Positions 48,901-58,900 are shown, counted from the stretch's first letter. The stretch: DNA of 64,000 bases from Nucisporomicrobium flavum (GCF_016464385.1 NZ_JADMLH010000002.1:756735-820734); one strand, 5' to 3'. Program-made: numbers and translations. Notes: a model not told the origin generated them from the sequence alone.

Positions 48901-49374
48901 TCAAGCCGTCGGGAAGCCGTTCTCCAGGTAGGACGTCGTGTGTTCGGCACGTGCCCGGACGGCGGCCCGCATCCGTCGCGCCAGCAAGCCGGAGAGGCGG
49001 TCGTCCGCTTCCGCCTCCGTGCACCAGGCCCAGCTGCGCAGTTCCTCGGCCGGCAGCCTGATCCGCCCCGCCTGGTCCGGGGTGAGCGTTCCGCCGTCGA
49101 AGAGCAGCATCAGGCCCTCGGTACGGTCCGGGCGCGGCGGCACCCAGTCGGTCACCAGCAGGCGTCCCGGCCGCAGCGTCAGGCCGAGCTCCTCCTCCAC
49201 CTCGCGCGCCGCCGCCGCGTACGGCGACTCGTCGGCTTCGACGGCACCGCCCGGGATCTCCCAGTACGGCTTGTACGTCGGCTCGACCAGCAGCACGCGG
49301 CCCGAGGCGTCGGACAGCACGACCCCGGCACCCATCCGCTTGCGGGGCAACGTGGCGGTGTGGTCGGAAGTCAT
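48901..49374 (-). CDS. NUDIX hydrolase
   Basis: A 157-residue protein with a nearly complete NUDIX box: GGAVEADESPYAAAAREVEEELGL, i.e. G-x5-E-x7-REVEEELG spacing (quoted motif split: GGAVEADESPYAAAA then REVEEELGL). VLLVEPTYKPYWEIPGGAVE precedes it. These enzymes hydrolyse nucleoside diphosphates linked to another moiety; substrate unknown. ATG behind AGGGGAA. Divergent from the MerR-methyltransferase gene; the frame stays open upstream but lacks family similarity. Confidence 0.88.
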   Translation of the reverse strand: MTSDHTATLPRKRMGAGVVLSDASGRVLLVEPTYKPYWEIPGGAVEADESPYAAAAREVEEELGLTLRPGRLLVTDWVPPRPDRTEGLMLLFDGGTLTPDQAGRIRLPAEELRSWAWCTEAEADDRLSGLLARRMRAAVRARAEHTTSYLENGFPTA

Positions 49375-49392
49375 CGTTCCCCTGCCGAAGGC

Positions 49393-49423
49393 TTGTCCCT
49401 GACGTTGCGTGATGCCACATAGT
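49393..49423 (+). promoter_or_regulatory. MerR-type promoter candidate
   Basis: TTGTCC and CATAGT separated by 19 nt, the over-long spacer typical of MerR-controlled promoters. The start site would fall next to the GTG, giving a leaderless mRNA. Confidence 0.35.
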
Positions 49424-49430
49424 CGACCAC

Positions 49431-50546
49431 GTGGAGGAGCACCTGACCGTGGGACGGGTGGCCGAGCTGGCCGGAGTGACCGTCCGCACCCTGCATCACT
49501 ACGACGAGATCGGCCTGCTGCGGCCGTCCACGCGGACCGCCGGCGGCTACCGCGCCTATTCCGCGGCGGATGTGGAGCGGCTGCGGGAGGTGCTCGCGTA
49601 CCGGCGCCTGGGCTTCGGGCTGGGCGAGATCGCTGCCCTGGTCGACGACCCGGCGACGGACGCGGTCGCGCACCTGTACCGGCTGCGCGGGTTGCTCGTG
49701 GACCAGCGCGACCGGGCCGCGGCCATGGTGACGGCCATCGACAGGGAACTGGAGGCACGCGCGATGGGAATCAGGACGACGCCGGAGGAGCAGCTGAAGA
49801 TGGTCGGTCCGCAGTTGTACGACGTCATCGGGTCGGCGTACCCGGCCACGCGGCGCACCGAGCCGCGGATCGCCGCCCGCATCTGGGAGGCGCTCGGGGA
49901 CGCCCGGACGGTGCTGAACGTGGGGGCCGGGACGGGCTCGTACGAACCGCACGACCGCGACGTCACGGCGGTGGAACCGTCGGCCGTCATGCGCGCCCAG
50001 CGTCCGCCGGGCGCCGCGCCGTGCGTCGCCGCCGCGGCGGAGCGCCTGCCGTTCGCCGACGGGTCCTTCGACGCCGCGATGGCGGTCAGCACCGTCCACC
50101 ACTGGCCGGACCCGGTCGCCGGGCTTCGGGAGATGCGGAGGGTGGCGCGCCGGGTGGTCGTGGTGACGTACGACGCCTACGGCACCGGCCCGCGGCAGCG
50201 GTTCTGGCTCACCCGCGACTACCTGCCCGAGTTCTCCGAGCTCCTGGTCGGCTGGCCGTCCCTGGCGGAGCTGACGAGCGCGGTCGGCGGACGCGCGGAG
50301 CCGGTGATGATCCCGTGGGACTGTGCCGACGGGTTCTTCGAGGCGTACTGGCGCCGGCCCGAGGCGTACCTGGAGGAGCGGGTGCGCCGGGCGGTGTCGG
50401 TGTGGGCGCGGGTCGGGCCGGAGGCCGAGCAGCGCGCGGTGAGCCGGCTCAGGGACGACCTGTCCTCCGGGCGGTGGGCCGAGCGCAACCGCGACATCGT
50501 CGGGCTGGAGGAGGTGGAGCTCGGCCTGCGCCTGATCGTGGCGTGA
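49431..50546 (+). CDS. MerR regulator fused to SAM-dependent methyltransferase
   Basis: A 371-residue two-domain protein from GTG. Residues 1-75 are a MerR winged helix (LTVGRVAELAGVTVRTLHHY, DEIGLLRPSTRTAGGYRAYS), 76-112 the dimerisation coil, then AMGIRTTPEEQLKM, the linker seen before TipA effector domains. Instead of TipAS, residues about 140-371 form a class I methyltransferase: TVLNVGAGTGSYEPHDRDVT (motif I), AERLPFADGSFDAAMAVSTV and MRRVARRVVVVTYDAYGTGP. The frame is uninterrupted. A methyltransferase effector domain on a MerR protein is uncommon; it could sense S-adenosylmethionine or modify the inducing molecule. Confidence 0.85.
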   Translation: MEEHLTVGRVAELAGVTVRTLHHYDEIGLLRPSTRTAGGYRAYSAADVERLREVLAYRRLGFGLGEIAALVDDPATDAVAHLYRLRGLLVDQRDRAAAMVTAIDRELEARAMGIRTTPEEQLKMVGPQLYDVIGSAYPATRRTEPRIAARIWEALGDARTVLNVGAGTGSYEPHDRDVTAVEPSAVMRAQRPPGAAPCVAAAAERLPFADGSFDAAMAVSTVHHWPDPVAGLREMRRVARRVVVVTYDAYGTGPRQRFWLTRDYLPEFSELLVGWPSLAELTSAVGGRAEPVMIPWDCADGFFEAYWRRPEAYLEERVRRAVSVWARVGPEAEQRAVSRLRDDLSSGRWAERNRDIVGLEEVELGLRLIVA

Positions 50547-51173
50547 TCAGAGCGTCCGGAGCTGCTTGTCGTGGAGGCGGGTGAGCAGCAGCAGGCTCGT
50601 GGCCGCGCCGAGGCCCGCGCAGAACATGTCCCACTGGGTGTCCCAGACGTCGCCCTGGGTTCCGAGGAAGTCGTCCGCCGCCGAGCCGCCGATCACCGCC
50701 GACAGCCATTCGAACAGCTCCCACGTCGCGCTGAACGCCATCACCACGCACATCACCAGCGCGGCGAGCCAGGCGCCCGGCCGCAGGGGCGTACGGCGCA
50801 GCAGTACCTCGCGCGCCACGATGGCCGGTACGAAGCCCTGCGCGAAGTGGCCGAGCCGGTCGTACGGGTTCCGGGCCAGCCCGAGCGTGTCGCGGACCCA
50901 GTCGCCGGCCGGGACCTCGGCGTACGTCCAGTGGCCACCGACCATCAGGATCAGCGCGTGGGCCAGGATGAGCCGGTACGCGAGCGGGCTCAGCGGGAAC
51001 CGGCGGTACGTGGCCACCAGGATCACCGCCGCGACGATCGCCGCCGCCACCTCGAGGAACCAGGTGCCGATCGACGTCGCCCCGACCGCGGAGATCGCCA
51101 GGGCGACCAGGCCGACGGCGAGCAGGACGGCGGGTTCGCGGCGGGGCGGCGCGGTGGCCGGGCGTACGGTCAT
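50547..51173 (-). CDS. DUF2238 (YjdF-type) membrane protein
   Basis: A 208-residue protein with about six membrane helices. It shows the DUF2238 pattern: MVGGHWTYAEVPAGDWVRDT, NPYDRLGHFAQGFVPAIVAR, AFSATWELFEWLSAVIGGSA and TQGDVWDTQWDMFCAGLGA. The conserved His and Asp/Glu residues in the membrane suggest an enzyme or ion carrier, but function is unknown. ATG at MTVRPATAP chosen; an upstream TTG is possible. Its stop abuts the convergent MerR fusion gene. Confidence 0.85.
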   Translation of the reverse strand: MTVRPATAPPRREPAVLLAVGLVALAISAVGATSIGTWFLEVAAAIVAAVILVATYRRFPLSPLAYRLILAHALILMVGGHWTYAEVPAGDWVRDTLGLARNPYDRLGHFAQGFVPAIVAREVLLRRTPLRPGAWLAALVMCVVMAFSATWELFEWLSAVIGGSAADDFLGTQGDVWDTQWDMFCAGLGAATSLLLLTRLHDKQLRTL

Positions 51174-51218
51174 GCCGGTCAGTCTTTCCAACCCTGTCCG
51201 GCCCGCGCATGGGTTCGC

Positions 51219-52070
51219 CTACTCAGCCGTGACTCCCGCCGGGAACTCCTCGGTGCCGAGTACGAGCAGGAGCTCCAGCCGCTCCCGGGTCTGGGCGTCC
51301 GCCGGGGTGAGCACCACCAGCACCTGCCCCTGGTCCGGGGTCACCAGCGTCTCGCAGTCCATGACGAGCGGCCCGACCCGCGGGTTGACCATGGTCTTCT
51401 GATCGGCGCGGCGCACCGCCACCTCGTGCGCTGCCCAGAGCTGGGCGAATTCGGGACTCTCCGCCTGCAGCCGCGCGACGAGCCGGGCGACCTCCGGGTC
51501 ACCGGAGCGCCGGCCGGCGGCCGCACGCAGATCCGCGACGAGCTTGCGGCCCTGGTCCGCGCGGTCCTCCGGCGGGCACAGGCCGCGGGAATCGGGTTCG
51601 GTGAACCACCGGTACGGAATGTAACGCCGGTCGCCGGTGAGGCCGCTGTGGTCGCCGGACACGAGGATCGACGCCCGGTTCTGGGCCAGCACCTCGCCGA
51701 GGTCGGAGAGCACCAGCGCCGGGGTGTCGCCGAGCAGGTCGAGCATGCGCAGCAGGCCGGCGCGGGCCAGGCGGGCCACCCCGTCAGCCGGTGGTGGCTG
51801 GTGACCGGCCAGGTGGAACAGGTGGGCCCGTTCGTCGTCGGACAGGCGCAACGCCCGGGCGAGCGCGCCCAGCAGCTGCGTCGACGGCTGGCTGCTGCGG
51901 CCCTGCTCGAGGCGGACGACATAGTCCACGGACATGCCGGCCAGCCGGGCCACCTCCTCGCGCCGCAGGCCGGCGGTGCGCCGTCGCGGTCCGTCGGGGA
52001 TCCCGACCTCGGCCGGGCGGATCGCCTCGCGGCGCCGGCGCAGGAAGTCGGCGAGCTGGTCACGCTGCAT
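51219..52070 (-). CDS. XRE-family regulator with MmyB-like ligand domain
   Basis: A 283-residue regulator. N-terminal helix-turn-helix: LADFLRRRREAIRPAEVGIP, RRTAGLRREEVARLAGMSVD and YVVRLEQGRSSQPSTQLLGA. The C-terminal PAS-like MmyB domain has LGEVLAQNRASILVSGDHSG and RYIPYRWFTEPDSRGLCPPE. In this subgroup the regulator usually represses a divergent oxidoreductase gene; here a divergent aldo/keto reductase. MmyB-type domains can bind fatty acids or related ligands. Confidence 0.9.
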   Translation of the reverse strand: MQRDQLADFLRRRREAIRPAEVGIPDGPRRRTAGLRREEVARLAGMSVDYVVRLEQGRSSQPSTQLLGALARALRLSDDERAHLFHLAGHQPPPADGVARLARAGLLRMLDLLGDTPALVLSDLGEVLAQNRASILVSGDHSGLTGDRRYIPYRWFTEPDSRGLCPPEDRADQGRKLVADLRAAAGRRSGDPEVARLVARLQAESPEFAQLWAAHEVAVRRADQKTMVNPRVGPLVMDCETLVTPDQGQVLVVLTPADAQTRERLELLLVLGTEEFPAGVTAE

Positions 52071-52106
52071 GCGTTCATGCTGCCTCGGGTACGCCCGCCC
52101 GATCCA

Positions 52107-52121
52107 GGGAGTGGCGCTCCC
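52107..52121. promoter_or_regulatory. Candidate operator between XRE and aldo/keto reductase genes
   Basis: GGGAG-TGGCG-CTCCC dyad in the 102-nt divergent gap, followed by a further CTCCGCTCCC half-site. Binding by the XRE regulator is inferred. Confidence 0.4.
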
Positions 52122-52172
52122 ACGATCAGCGCTCCGCTCCCGCCGCGCCCGGCCGAGGCGCACGGTGGGGAC

Positions 52173-53171
52173 ATGATGCAGACACGAACCTTGGGCAAGA
52201 CCGGTCCGGCCGTCTCCGCGCTGGGCCTCGGCGCGATGGGCATGTCCGGCGCGTACGGCGAGACCGACCGCGCGGAGAGCATCGCCACCGTGCACGCCGC
52301 GCTGGACGCCGGCGTCACGCTGATCGACACCGGTGACTTCTACGGCATGGGCCACAACGAGATGCTGCTCGCCGAGGCGCTGCACGGCCGGGACCGCGAC
52401 AGTTACCAGGTGAGCGTGAAGTTCGGGATGCTGCGCGGGCCGGGCTCCCTCTCCGGTGGCATGGACGGCCGTCCCGAGGCGGTGCGGAACTTCCTCGCGT
52501 ACTCGCTGACCCGGCTCGGCCTCGACCACGTCGACATCTACCGGCCCGCGCGGCTCGACCCGGCCGTGCCGATCGAGGAGACGGTCGGCGCGATCAAGGA
52601 GATGGTCGACGCCGGGTACGTCCGGCACATCGGCCTGTCGGAGGTCGACGCGGCGACGATCCGCCGGGCCCACGCCGTGCACCCGATCGCCGACCTGCAG
52701 ATCGAGTACTCGCTGCTGTCCCGCGCGGTGGAGGCCGAGGTGCTGCCGACGCTGCGGGAACTGGGCATCGGGATGACCGCGTACGGGGTGCTCGGCCGTG
52801 GCCTCATCTCCGGGCACTGGTCCGCCGACCGGCAGGCCGCCCCGGGTGACTTCCGTGCCTTCAGCCCCCGCTTCGCCGACGGCAACGTCGAGCACAATCT
52901 CGCGCTGGTGGAGGGGCTGCGGCGGGTCGCCGAGGCGAAGGGCTGCACAGTGGCTCAGCTGGCGATCGCGTGGGTCGCCGCGCAGGAGCCGTTCATCGTC
53001 CCGCTGGTCGGTGCCCGTACCCGGAATCGCCTGGCGGAAGCCCTCCCGGCGCTGGACGTGACGCTCACGGCCGACGATCTCGCGGAGATCGGCGAGGCCG
53101 TGCCGGCCGGCGCGGCCCGCGGCGACCGCTACCCGGCCGCCTTCATGTCGTCGCTCGGGGTCGGCAACTGA
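52173..53171 (+). CDS. Aldo/keto reductase
   Basis: A 332-residue NADPH-dependent (beta/alpha)8 oxidoreductase. RTLGKTGPAVSALGLGAMGM is the typical start, TLIDTGDFYGMGHNEMLLAE carries the catalytic Asp and Tyr, QVSVKFGML the catalytic Lys; the usual catalytic His position reads YRPARLDP, where the family normally has Q/H-x-H-x-x-D, so the histidine appears replaced by Ala-Arg. The late AQLAIAWVAAQ and VGARTRNRLAEAL bind cofactor. It reduces aldehydes or ketones. Two in-frame ATGs lie next to each other at the start. Confidence 0.88.
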   Translation: MMQTRTLGKTGPAVSALGLGAMGMSGAYGETDRAESIATVHAALDAGVTLIDTGDFYGMGHNEMLLAEALHGRDRDSYQVSVKFGMLRGPGSLSGGMDGRPEAVRNFLAYSLTRLGLDHVDIYRPARLDPAVPIEETVGAIKEMVDAGYVRHIGLSEVDAATIRRAHAVHPIADLQIEYSLLSRAVEAEVLPTLRELGIGMTAYGVLGRGLISGHWSADRQAAPGDFRAFSPRFADGNVEHNLALVEGLRRVAEAKGCTVAQLAIAWVAAQEPFIVPLVGARTRNRLAEALPALDVTLTADDLAEIGEAVPAGAARGDRYPAAFMSSLGVGN

Positions 53172-53455
53172 GGCGTGTCGAACAGCGCGCGCAACGCGCT
53201 CACATGCCGGGCGTACGCCTGCTTGCCTTCGGCGGTGAGGCTGACCCAGGTCTTCACCCGGCCCCGGCCGGTGGGTTTCGTCATGCTGACGTAGCCGGCG
53301 TCCTGCAGCACTTTCAGGTGTTTGCTGACCACCGAGTCGGCGACGCCGAGCAGCTCACGCAGCACGGCGAACTCGGTGCTGGTCGACGCGTCCAGGAAGG
53401 CGCAGATCCGCAGCCGGTTGGGGGCGTGGATGACCTCGTCGAACGGTTCGCTCAT
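53129..53455 (-). CDS. Winged-helix (MarR/ArsR-like) regulator
   Basis: A 108-residue protein: FDEVIHAPNRLRICAFLDAS, TEFAVLRELLGVADSVVSKH and LKVLQDAGYVSMTKPTGRGR-VKTWVSLTAEGK. This is the short HTH_27/PadR-like winged helix found as a repressor of an adjacent membrane protein gene. Here it is the second gene of an operon with the membrane protein starting at 53895 (overlap ATGA). Two dyads at that operon's start are its probable operators. Overlaps the aldo/keto reductase end by 43 bp. Confidence 0.88.
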   Translation of the reverse strand: MSEPFDEVIHAPNRLRICAFLDASTSTEFAVLRELLGVADSVVSKHLKVLQDAGYVSMTKPTGRGRVKTWVSLTAEGKQAYARHVSALRALFDTPQLPTPSDDMKAAG

Positions 53456-53895
53456 GCGGCGACCCGCAGTTGCGCGCGCAGCGCCCTGTCGAACTGGCGC
53501 CCCAGCAGGACGGTGCCGGCGAAACCGGCGATCGCGAGCGCCCACACCGGCCACCGCAGGTCGCTGTAGCGGCCGATCGCCACGGCGGCGAGGGCGATGA
53601 CCCCGAGCATGGCGCCCATCGCGATCGCCCACCGGCTGGCGCGGCCGGCGTCGAGACCGGACACCCACACGCCGGTCTGCCGCTTGTACGCCTTCACCAG
53701 CAGGACGCATCCGCCGGCGAAGCACACCCCGGCGGCGAGCCGGGCGGCGCTGTCGCCGATGCCGAAGGCGACGACGTACGCGCCGACCAGCAGCCCGAGA
53801 ACGGGGTGGTACCACCACGGGGTGACGAGCCGGTCGGCAACCGCGGCACGGGCGTCGGCGATGGCGGCGAGCTGCTCGGCAGCACTACTTTCCAT
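53452..53895 (-). CDS. Small membrane protein, partner of winged-helix regulator
   Basis: A 147-residue protein with four hydrophobic helices (PVLGLLVGAYVVAFGIGDSA, LAAGVCFAGGCVLLVKAYKR, WAIAMGAMLGVIALAAVAIG, VWALAIAGFAGTVLLGRQFD). The N-terminus (ESSAAEQLAAIADARAAVAD-RL) is amphipathic. This membrane protein plus co-transcribed winged-helix regulator is frequent in actinobacteria; function unknown. The start codon lies inside an operator dyad and no clear ribosome site precedes it, so the mRNA may be leaderless. Confidence 0.75.
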   Translation of the reverse strand: MESSAAEQLAAIADARAAVADRLVTPWWYHPVLGLLVGAYVVAFGIGDSAARLAAGVCFAGGCVLLVKAYKRQTGVWVSGLDAGRASRWAIAMGAMLGVIALAAVAIGRYSDLRWPVWALAIAGFAGTVLLGRQFDRALRAQLRVAA

Positions 53896-53903
53896 GACGG
53901 AAA
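53889..53903. promoter_or_regulatory. Operator copy 1 overlapping a start codon
   Basis: TTTCC-ATGAC-GGAAA, a perfect dyad that contains the start codon of the membrane protein gene. Repeated 24 bp upstream. Confidence 0.6.
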
Positions 53904-53912
53904 GGCAATCAC

Positions 53913-53927
53913 ATTCCAAGACGGAAA
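53913..53927. promoter_or_regulatory. Operator copy 2
   Basis: ATTCC-AAGAC-GGAAA, matching copy 1 at 13 of 15 bases, center-to-center distance 24 bp. The pair lies at the head of the membrane protein/winged-helix operon; autoregulation is inferred. Confidence 0.6.
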
Positions 53928-53976
53928 GTCAACGGTACGGCCGGAGGCCCGCCCCCTCCGGCCGTACCGTCCCCCC

Positions 53977-54636
53977 TCAGCGGTTGCCGCGCGGCGCGGG
54001 ACCGTTGTCCACGAGCCGGAACGTGCTGAGCAGCGGCGCGTCGCCCAGCTCCTCCAGGATCAGCCCCCGGGTCGGCGAGTACTGCAGGTACGCCGAACCG
54101 CTGTCGATCGCGTACGTCTTGTCGGCCTGCGCGGTGATGTGGAACCGCTGCCGCGCATTGCTCTTGTCACACGCGGCCGCCTCGACCCGCAGCGGGTCGG
54201 AGCCGCCCGGCCGGCTGACCTGCCAGCACGACGGCTCCAGGCTGGCCGGGTCGTTCGTGGCCTTGCCGTACGCCTTGATGATGTACTCGGTCCGGCTCAC
54301 CGGGGTGGGCACGAACAGCTGACGGCCACTGTCGTCGTCGACCTCGGTCAACTCGCCGCTCACCATCGAGACAGCGGACTCGAAGGCCTGCGCCCGCACG
54401 ATCGTGACCTGCCGCTTGCCGGACAGCACCGGCGGGCGCTTGGCCGCCTTGGCCGCCTTGGCCTTGACTGCGGCCTTGTTCTGGGTCGCCACCTTGCTGT
54501 GCGCGGCGGGGGCGGCGGCGGTGCCGGTCCCACTGCCGGTCGTCGCGGCGCCGGCCGTTCCGGTGGCGGCGTACGCCATGGCGGCACTGGTGCAGGCGAG
54601 CACGGCCGCGCCAGCGGCCCACTTCAGCTTCGACAT
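53977..54636 (-). CDS. Exported protein with Ala/Lys-rich linker, function unknown
   Basis: A 219-residue protein from ATG behind GAGAGGAAG. Signal peptide MSKLKWAAGAAVLACTSAAM-AYAA, then a low-complexity Thr/Gly/Ala stretch and an Ala/Lys run (AAVKAKAAKAAKRPPV). The C-terminal 150 residues look folded: QVTIVRAQAFESAVSMVSGE, SRTEYIIKAYGKATNDPASL, CWQVSRPG ... AACDKSNARQRFHITAQADK with two cysteines, and a final TFRLVDNGPAPRGNR. The RQRFHI element faintly recalls a lectin-type trefoil strand. Family not recognised. Confidence 0.7.
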   Translation of the reverse strand: MSKLKWAAGAAVLACTSAAMAYAATGTAGAATTGSGTGTAAAPAAHSKVATQNKAAVKAKAAKAAKRPPVLSGKRQVTIVRAQAFESAVSMVSGELTEVDDDSGRQLFVPTPVSRTEYIIKAYGKATNDPASLEPSCWQVSRPGGSDPLRVEAAACDKSNARQRFHITAQADKTYAIDSGSAYLQYSPTRGLILEELGDAPLLSTFRLVDNGPAPRGNR

Positions 54637-54999
54637 GTGCGTGCTTCCTCTCGAGGGGTCAGATGCGCCGGTCCAGAGCGCCGACACGATTGGTACACGC
54701 CTGCCGCAAGCATCCAATTTCAGAGATCGCCGGATTTTTTCGGCCCTTCGCCGCGAGGGGCGGGTTCTCGCACGGGGACCACCGACCGCGACTTCGTTCC
54801 AGGGCGCCGGCGTGGTGCTGGACCCAGCCGCGCCTTCGGTTCGCCGCCGGCCGGGGTGGTAGGTGCTCGACTTTCCGCTCACCCTGATCGGCGGTGCATG
54901 CGGCCCACGGTGCCATCGAGGCGCAACCGGTGCGCCGCGGCCGCGACGCGCAGCGCTGACGCCGAGCGTCAGTGGCATCGCCCGGAATGGCGGCGGTCG

Positions 55000-55547
55000 T
55001 TGACCCGCGTTATCTGCCACCTTCGCCGGTGTCGTGACGGAACTAGGTCTCGCGGTCGAAACAGCGGCATGCGAAAACGTTCTCATTCTTGAGGGCGGAC
55101 GTGCCGGAATGTGTGCTCGCGATTGCGCTCTCACCTGCCGCGTGGCGCCTTTCTCAACGCAGCCGAAACCGACTTCCACCACTTGGGCTGTGGTGACCTC
55201 CGGCGCCGCAACCTCCTGAGCTGTGGGGACCTTTGGTGCCGCCACCTCCTGCGCAATGTCCGACTCCGCTCCCCGCCGAGCGCATGCCGTCGCCCACCCT
55301 GCCTTTAACGCCTCTGACCTGAGCTGCGTCATCGGGTGCGGTCGGCACTGCGCGCCGGCGGGTCGGTCTGTGCCTCGGCCGCCGTGCAAGCGACGCAGCT
55401 TCGTGGCGTGCCTTTGTGCCAAGCCCAACGCCCGACGACGGGCGTGCTCCCGACGAAATTCCTCCCGCGCAGGAGAATAGTTCCGCGACGCGGTCCGGTC
55501 GCGCATCAGGGCCAATTCTGCCGCCGAGAACAACTGAAGCTGAGGCA
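55000..55547 (-). other. Possible gene or decayed gene with in-frame tandem repeat
   Basis: From GTG the frame reads VPQLQLFSAAELALMRDRTA, SRNYSPAREEFRREHARRRA and LGLAQRHATKLRRLHG, a charged helical stretch that looks like a genuine protein, then after about 50 less convincing residues two 11-residue repeats (AQEVAAPKVPT, AQEVAAPEVTT) and a third degenerate one. There is no stop before the downstream gene's own start, no good ribosome site, and the remainder is Arg/Pro-rich. The likely reading is a small gene whose 3' end is damaged by a frameshift. Borders are approximate. Confidence 0.35.
55189..55254 (-). repeat. Two 33-bp tandem repeats
   Basis: Adjacent 33-bp units (55222-55254 and 55189-55221) differ at 6 positions; 4 of these are synonymous in the minus-strand frame that encodes AQEVAAP. 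A third, partial unit follows. The excess of silent changes suggests the frame was under selection. Confidence 0.6.
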
Positions 55548-55722
55548 CCTGATAATTGTCTCGCTGACGCCTCTGTGACGACAGTGAATGATCACAACGG
55601 AAAAGGGGCCATCGCCACAACAAAACCGTGAACCGTCCCCGCGGAAGCCGGATCGGGGCGACCTGACCGGTGGAGGAGGGGCGCCGCCGGCACCCCCTCC
55701 TCCACTGTGGCCGCCGCGGAGA

Positions 55723-57889
<2,167 letters not shown>

Positions 57890-57901
57890 GGCGACCTCCA
57901 C

Positions 57902-57951
57902 AGGTAGTTTGGATTACCAACTACCTGAAGGATGATTGGGATTACCAACTA
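57902..57951. promoter_or_regulatory. Candidate MarR operators
   Basis: GGATTACCAACTA occurs at 57911-57923 and again at 57939-57951, 28 bp apart. The first copy is also part of an AGGTAGTT-N9-AACTACCT dyad (57902-57926), with TTGG-ATTA-CCAA at its center. Located between the quinone oxidoreductase and MarR genes; autoregulation is inferred. Confidence 0.6.
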
Positions 57952-57970
57952 TGTCAAGTACGATCTCCCC

Positions 57971-58381
57971 ATGACGTCCGACGCCCTCATCGACGGCCTG
58001 GTCCGCAGCGCCTTCGAGGTGATGGGCGTGCTCACCCGCCTCAGCGCGAAGCACGACCTGTCCCTCACCCAACTCCGGGTCCTCGGCATCCTCCGCGACC
58101 GCCGCGTCCGCGTGACGGACCTGGCCGCCTACCTCGGCCTGGACAAATCCACGCTCTCCGGCCTGATCGACCGCGCCGAACGCCGCGGCCTGCTGGCCCG
58201 AGGCAAGAACCCCGACGACCGCCGCGTGGTCGAGGTCTCCATGACCCCGGCCGGCATGGAACTCTTCGAACGCCTGGAAGCCGAGGGGCGGGTCGCCCTT
58301 GAGCCCGCCACCGGGCGGCTGGATCCGAAGCAGCAGGCTGAGCTCGCGCGGTTGCTCGAGCTCGTCCTCACCCCGCAATAG
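57971..58381 (+). CDS. MarR-family transcriptional regulator
   Basis: A 136-residue regulator: SALIDG-type start (TSDALIDGLVRSAFEVMGVL), LSLTQLRVLGILRDRRVRVT, DLAAYLGLDKSTLSGLIDRA as recognition helix and the wing ARGKNPDDRRVVEVSMTPAG. It is a compact, complete MarR. Divergent from the quinone oxidoreductase and flanked by two operator repeats. MarR proteins usually respond to phenolic ligands or oxidation; this one has no cysteine in the helix-turn-helix part. Confidence 0.92.
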   Translation: MTSDALIDGLVRSAFEVMGVLTRLSAKHDLSLTQLRVLGILRDRRVRVTDLAAYLGLDKSTLSGLIDRAERRGLLARGKNPDDRRVVEVSMTPAGMELFERLEAEGRVALEPATGRLDPKQQAELARLLELVLTPQ

Positions 58382-58450
58382 CCGCCCTGCCCGGTACCCT
58401 GGGCCCGGGCCTGACCCGTCGGCGGGGGACTCTCACGTCCCGGCGTCCGG

Positions 58451-58819
58451 CTATGCGACGAAGTCGTCCGCGCGGGGGTCGGCGTCCCACCCGAGCTGTG
58501 CCAGTTCCCGAAGGACTGTTCGCGCGCGAGGAGTCCAGAAAAGCAGAACCTGCTCCCGTTCTTCGGTGCTGAAGGACACCGCGAGGGCGAGGGCCCAGTG
58601 CCTGCCCACGACCGGCCCATGTGGCAACGCGGTCACCTCTGCGTGGTGCAGCACGTCCGAGCCGGCCGGCGACGAAAACGTCAACGTGCTGCCCTCGGCC
58701 CAGAGGCGCACCGACGGCCAGCGCAGCCTCTTGACGGCCCGCCGGGACTCGCCGCGACTGAAGGCGCGGCGATCGACGTACGTGAGTCCGCCGCGGGCCA
58801 GCAGGGTCTTGGAAGCCAT
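58451..58819 (-). CDS. Small basic cytoplasmic protein, function unknown
   Basis: A 122-residue protein: MASKTLLARGGLTYVDRRAF, RGESRRAVKRLRWPSVRLWA, HWALALAVSFSTEEREQVLL and a C-terminal ARTVLRELAQLGWDADPRAD-DFVA. Predicted mixed alpha/beta, no membrane part, no recognised family. A resemblance to PH-like small domains is possible (beta-rich centre, amphipathic C-terminal helix) but not secure. No ribosome site is obvious. Neighbours give no functional clue. Confidence 0.55.
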   Translation of the reverse strand: MASKTLLARGGLTYVDRRAFSRGESRRAVKRLRWPSVRLWAEGSTLTFSSPAGSDVLHHAEVTALPHGPVVGRHWALALAVSFSTEEREQVLLFWTPRARTVLRELAQLGWDADPRADDFVA

Positions 58820-58900
58820 CACGGGAGGGTACGCGCACTGCCCGGGAGCTCACTGCGTCGTCCGCGCACGCATGGTTCATTGCGACGATGATGATCATCT

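Larger units (their letters stand above)
54637..55722. other. 1.1-kb region of uncertain coding status
   Basis: No gene with a good start and family match. G+C and third-position bias are lower than in flanking genes. The minus strand stays open in one frame from 55623 straight into the downstream exported-protein gene; within it only 55000-55547 looks partly coding (separate entry). The bases just before 54637 hold the ribosome site of that gene. No transposon ends or clear terminator were found. Confidence 0.5.

Noticed and set aside
53977..55623. Single 548-codon protein covering the exported protein and the upstream region
   Set aside because: The downstream part has its own signal peptide and ribosome site; the intervening 150 codons do not look coding.
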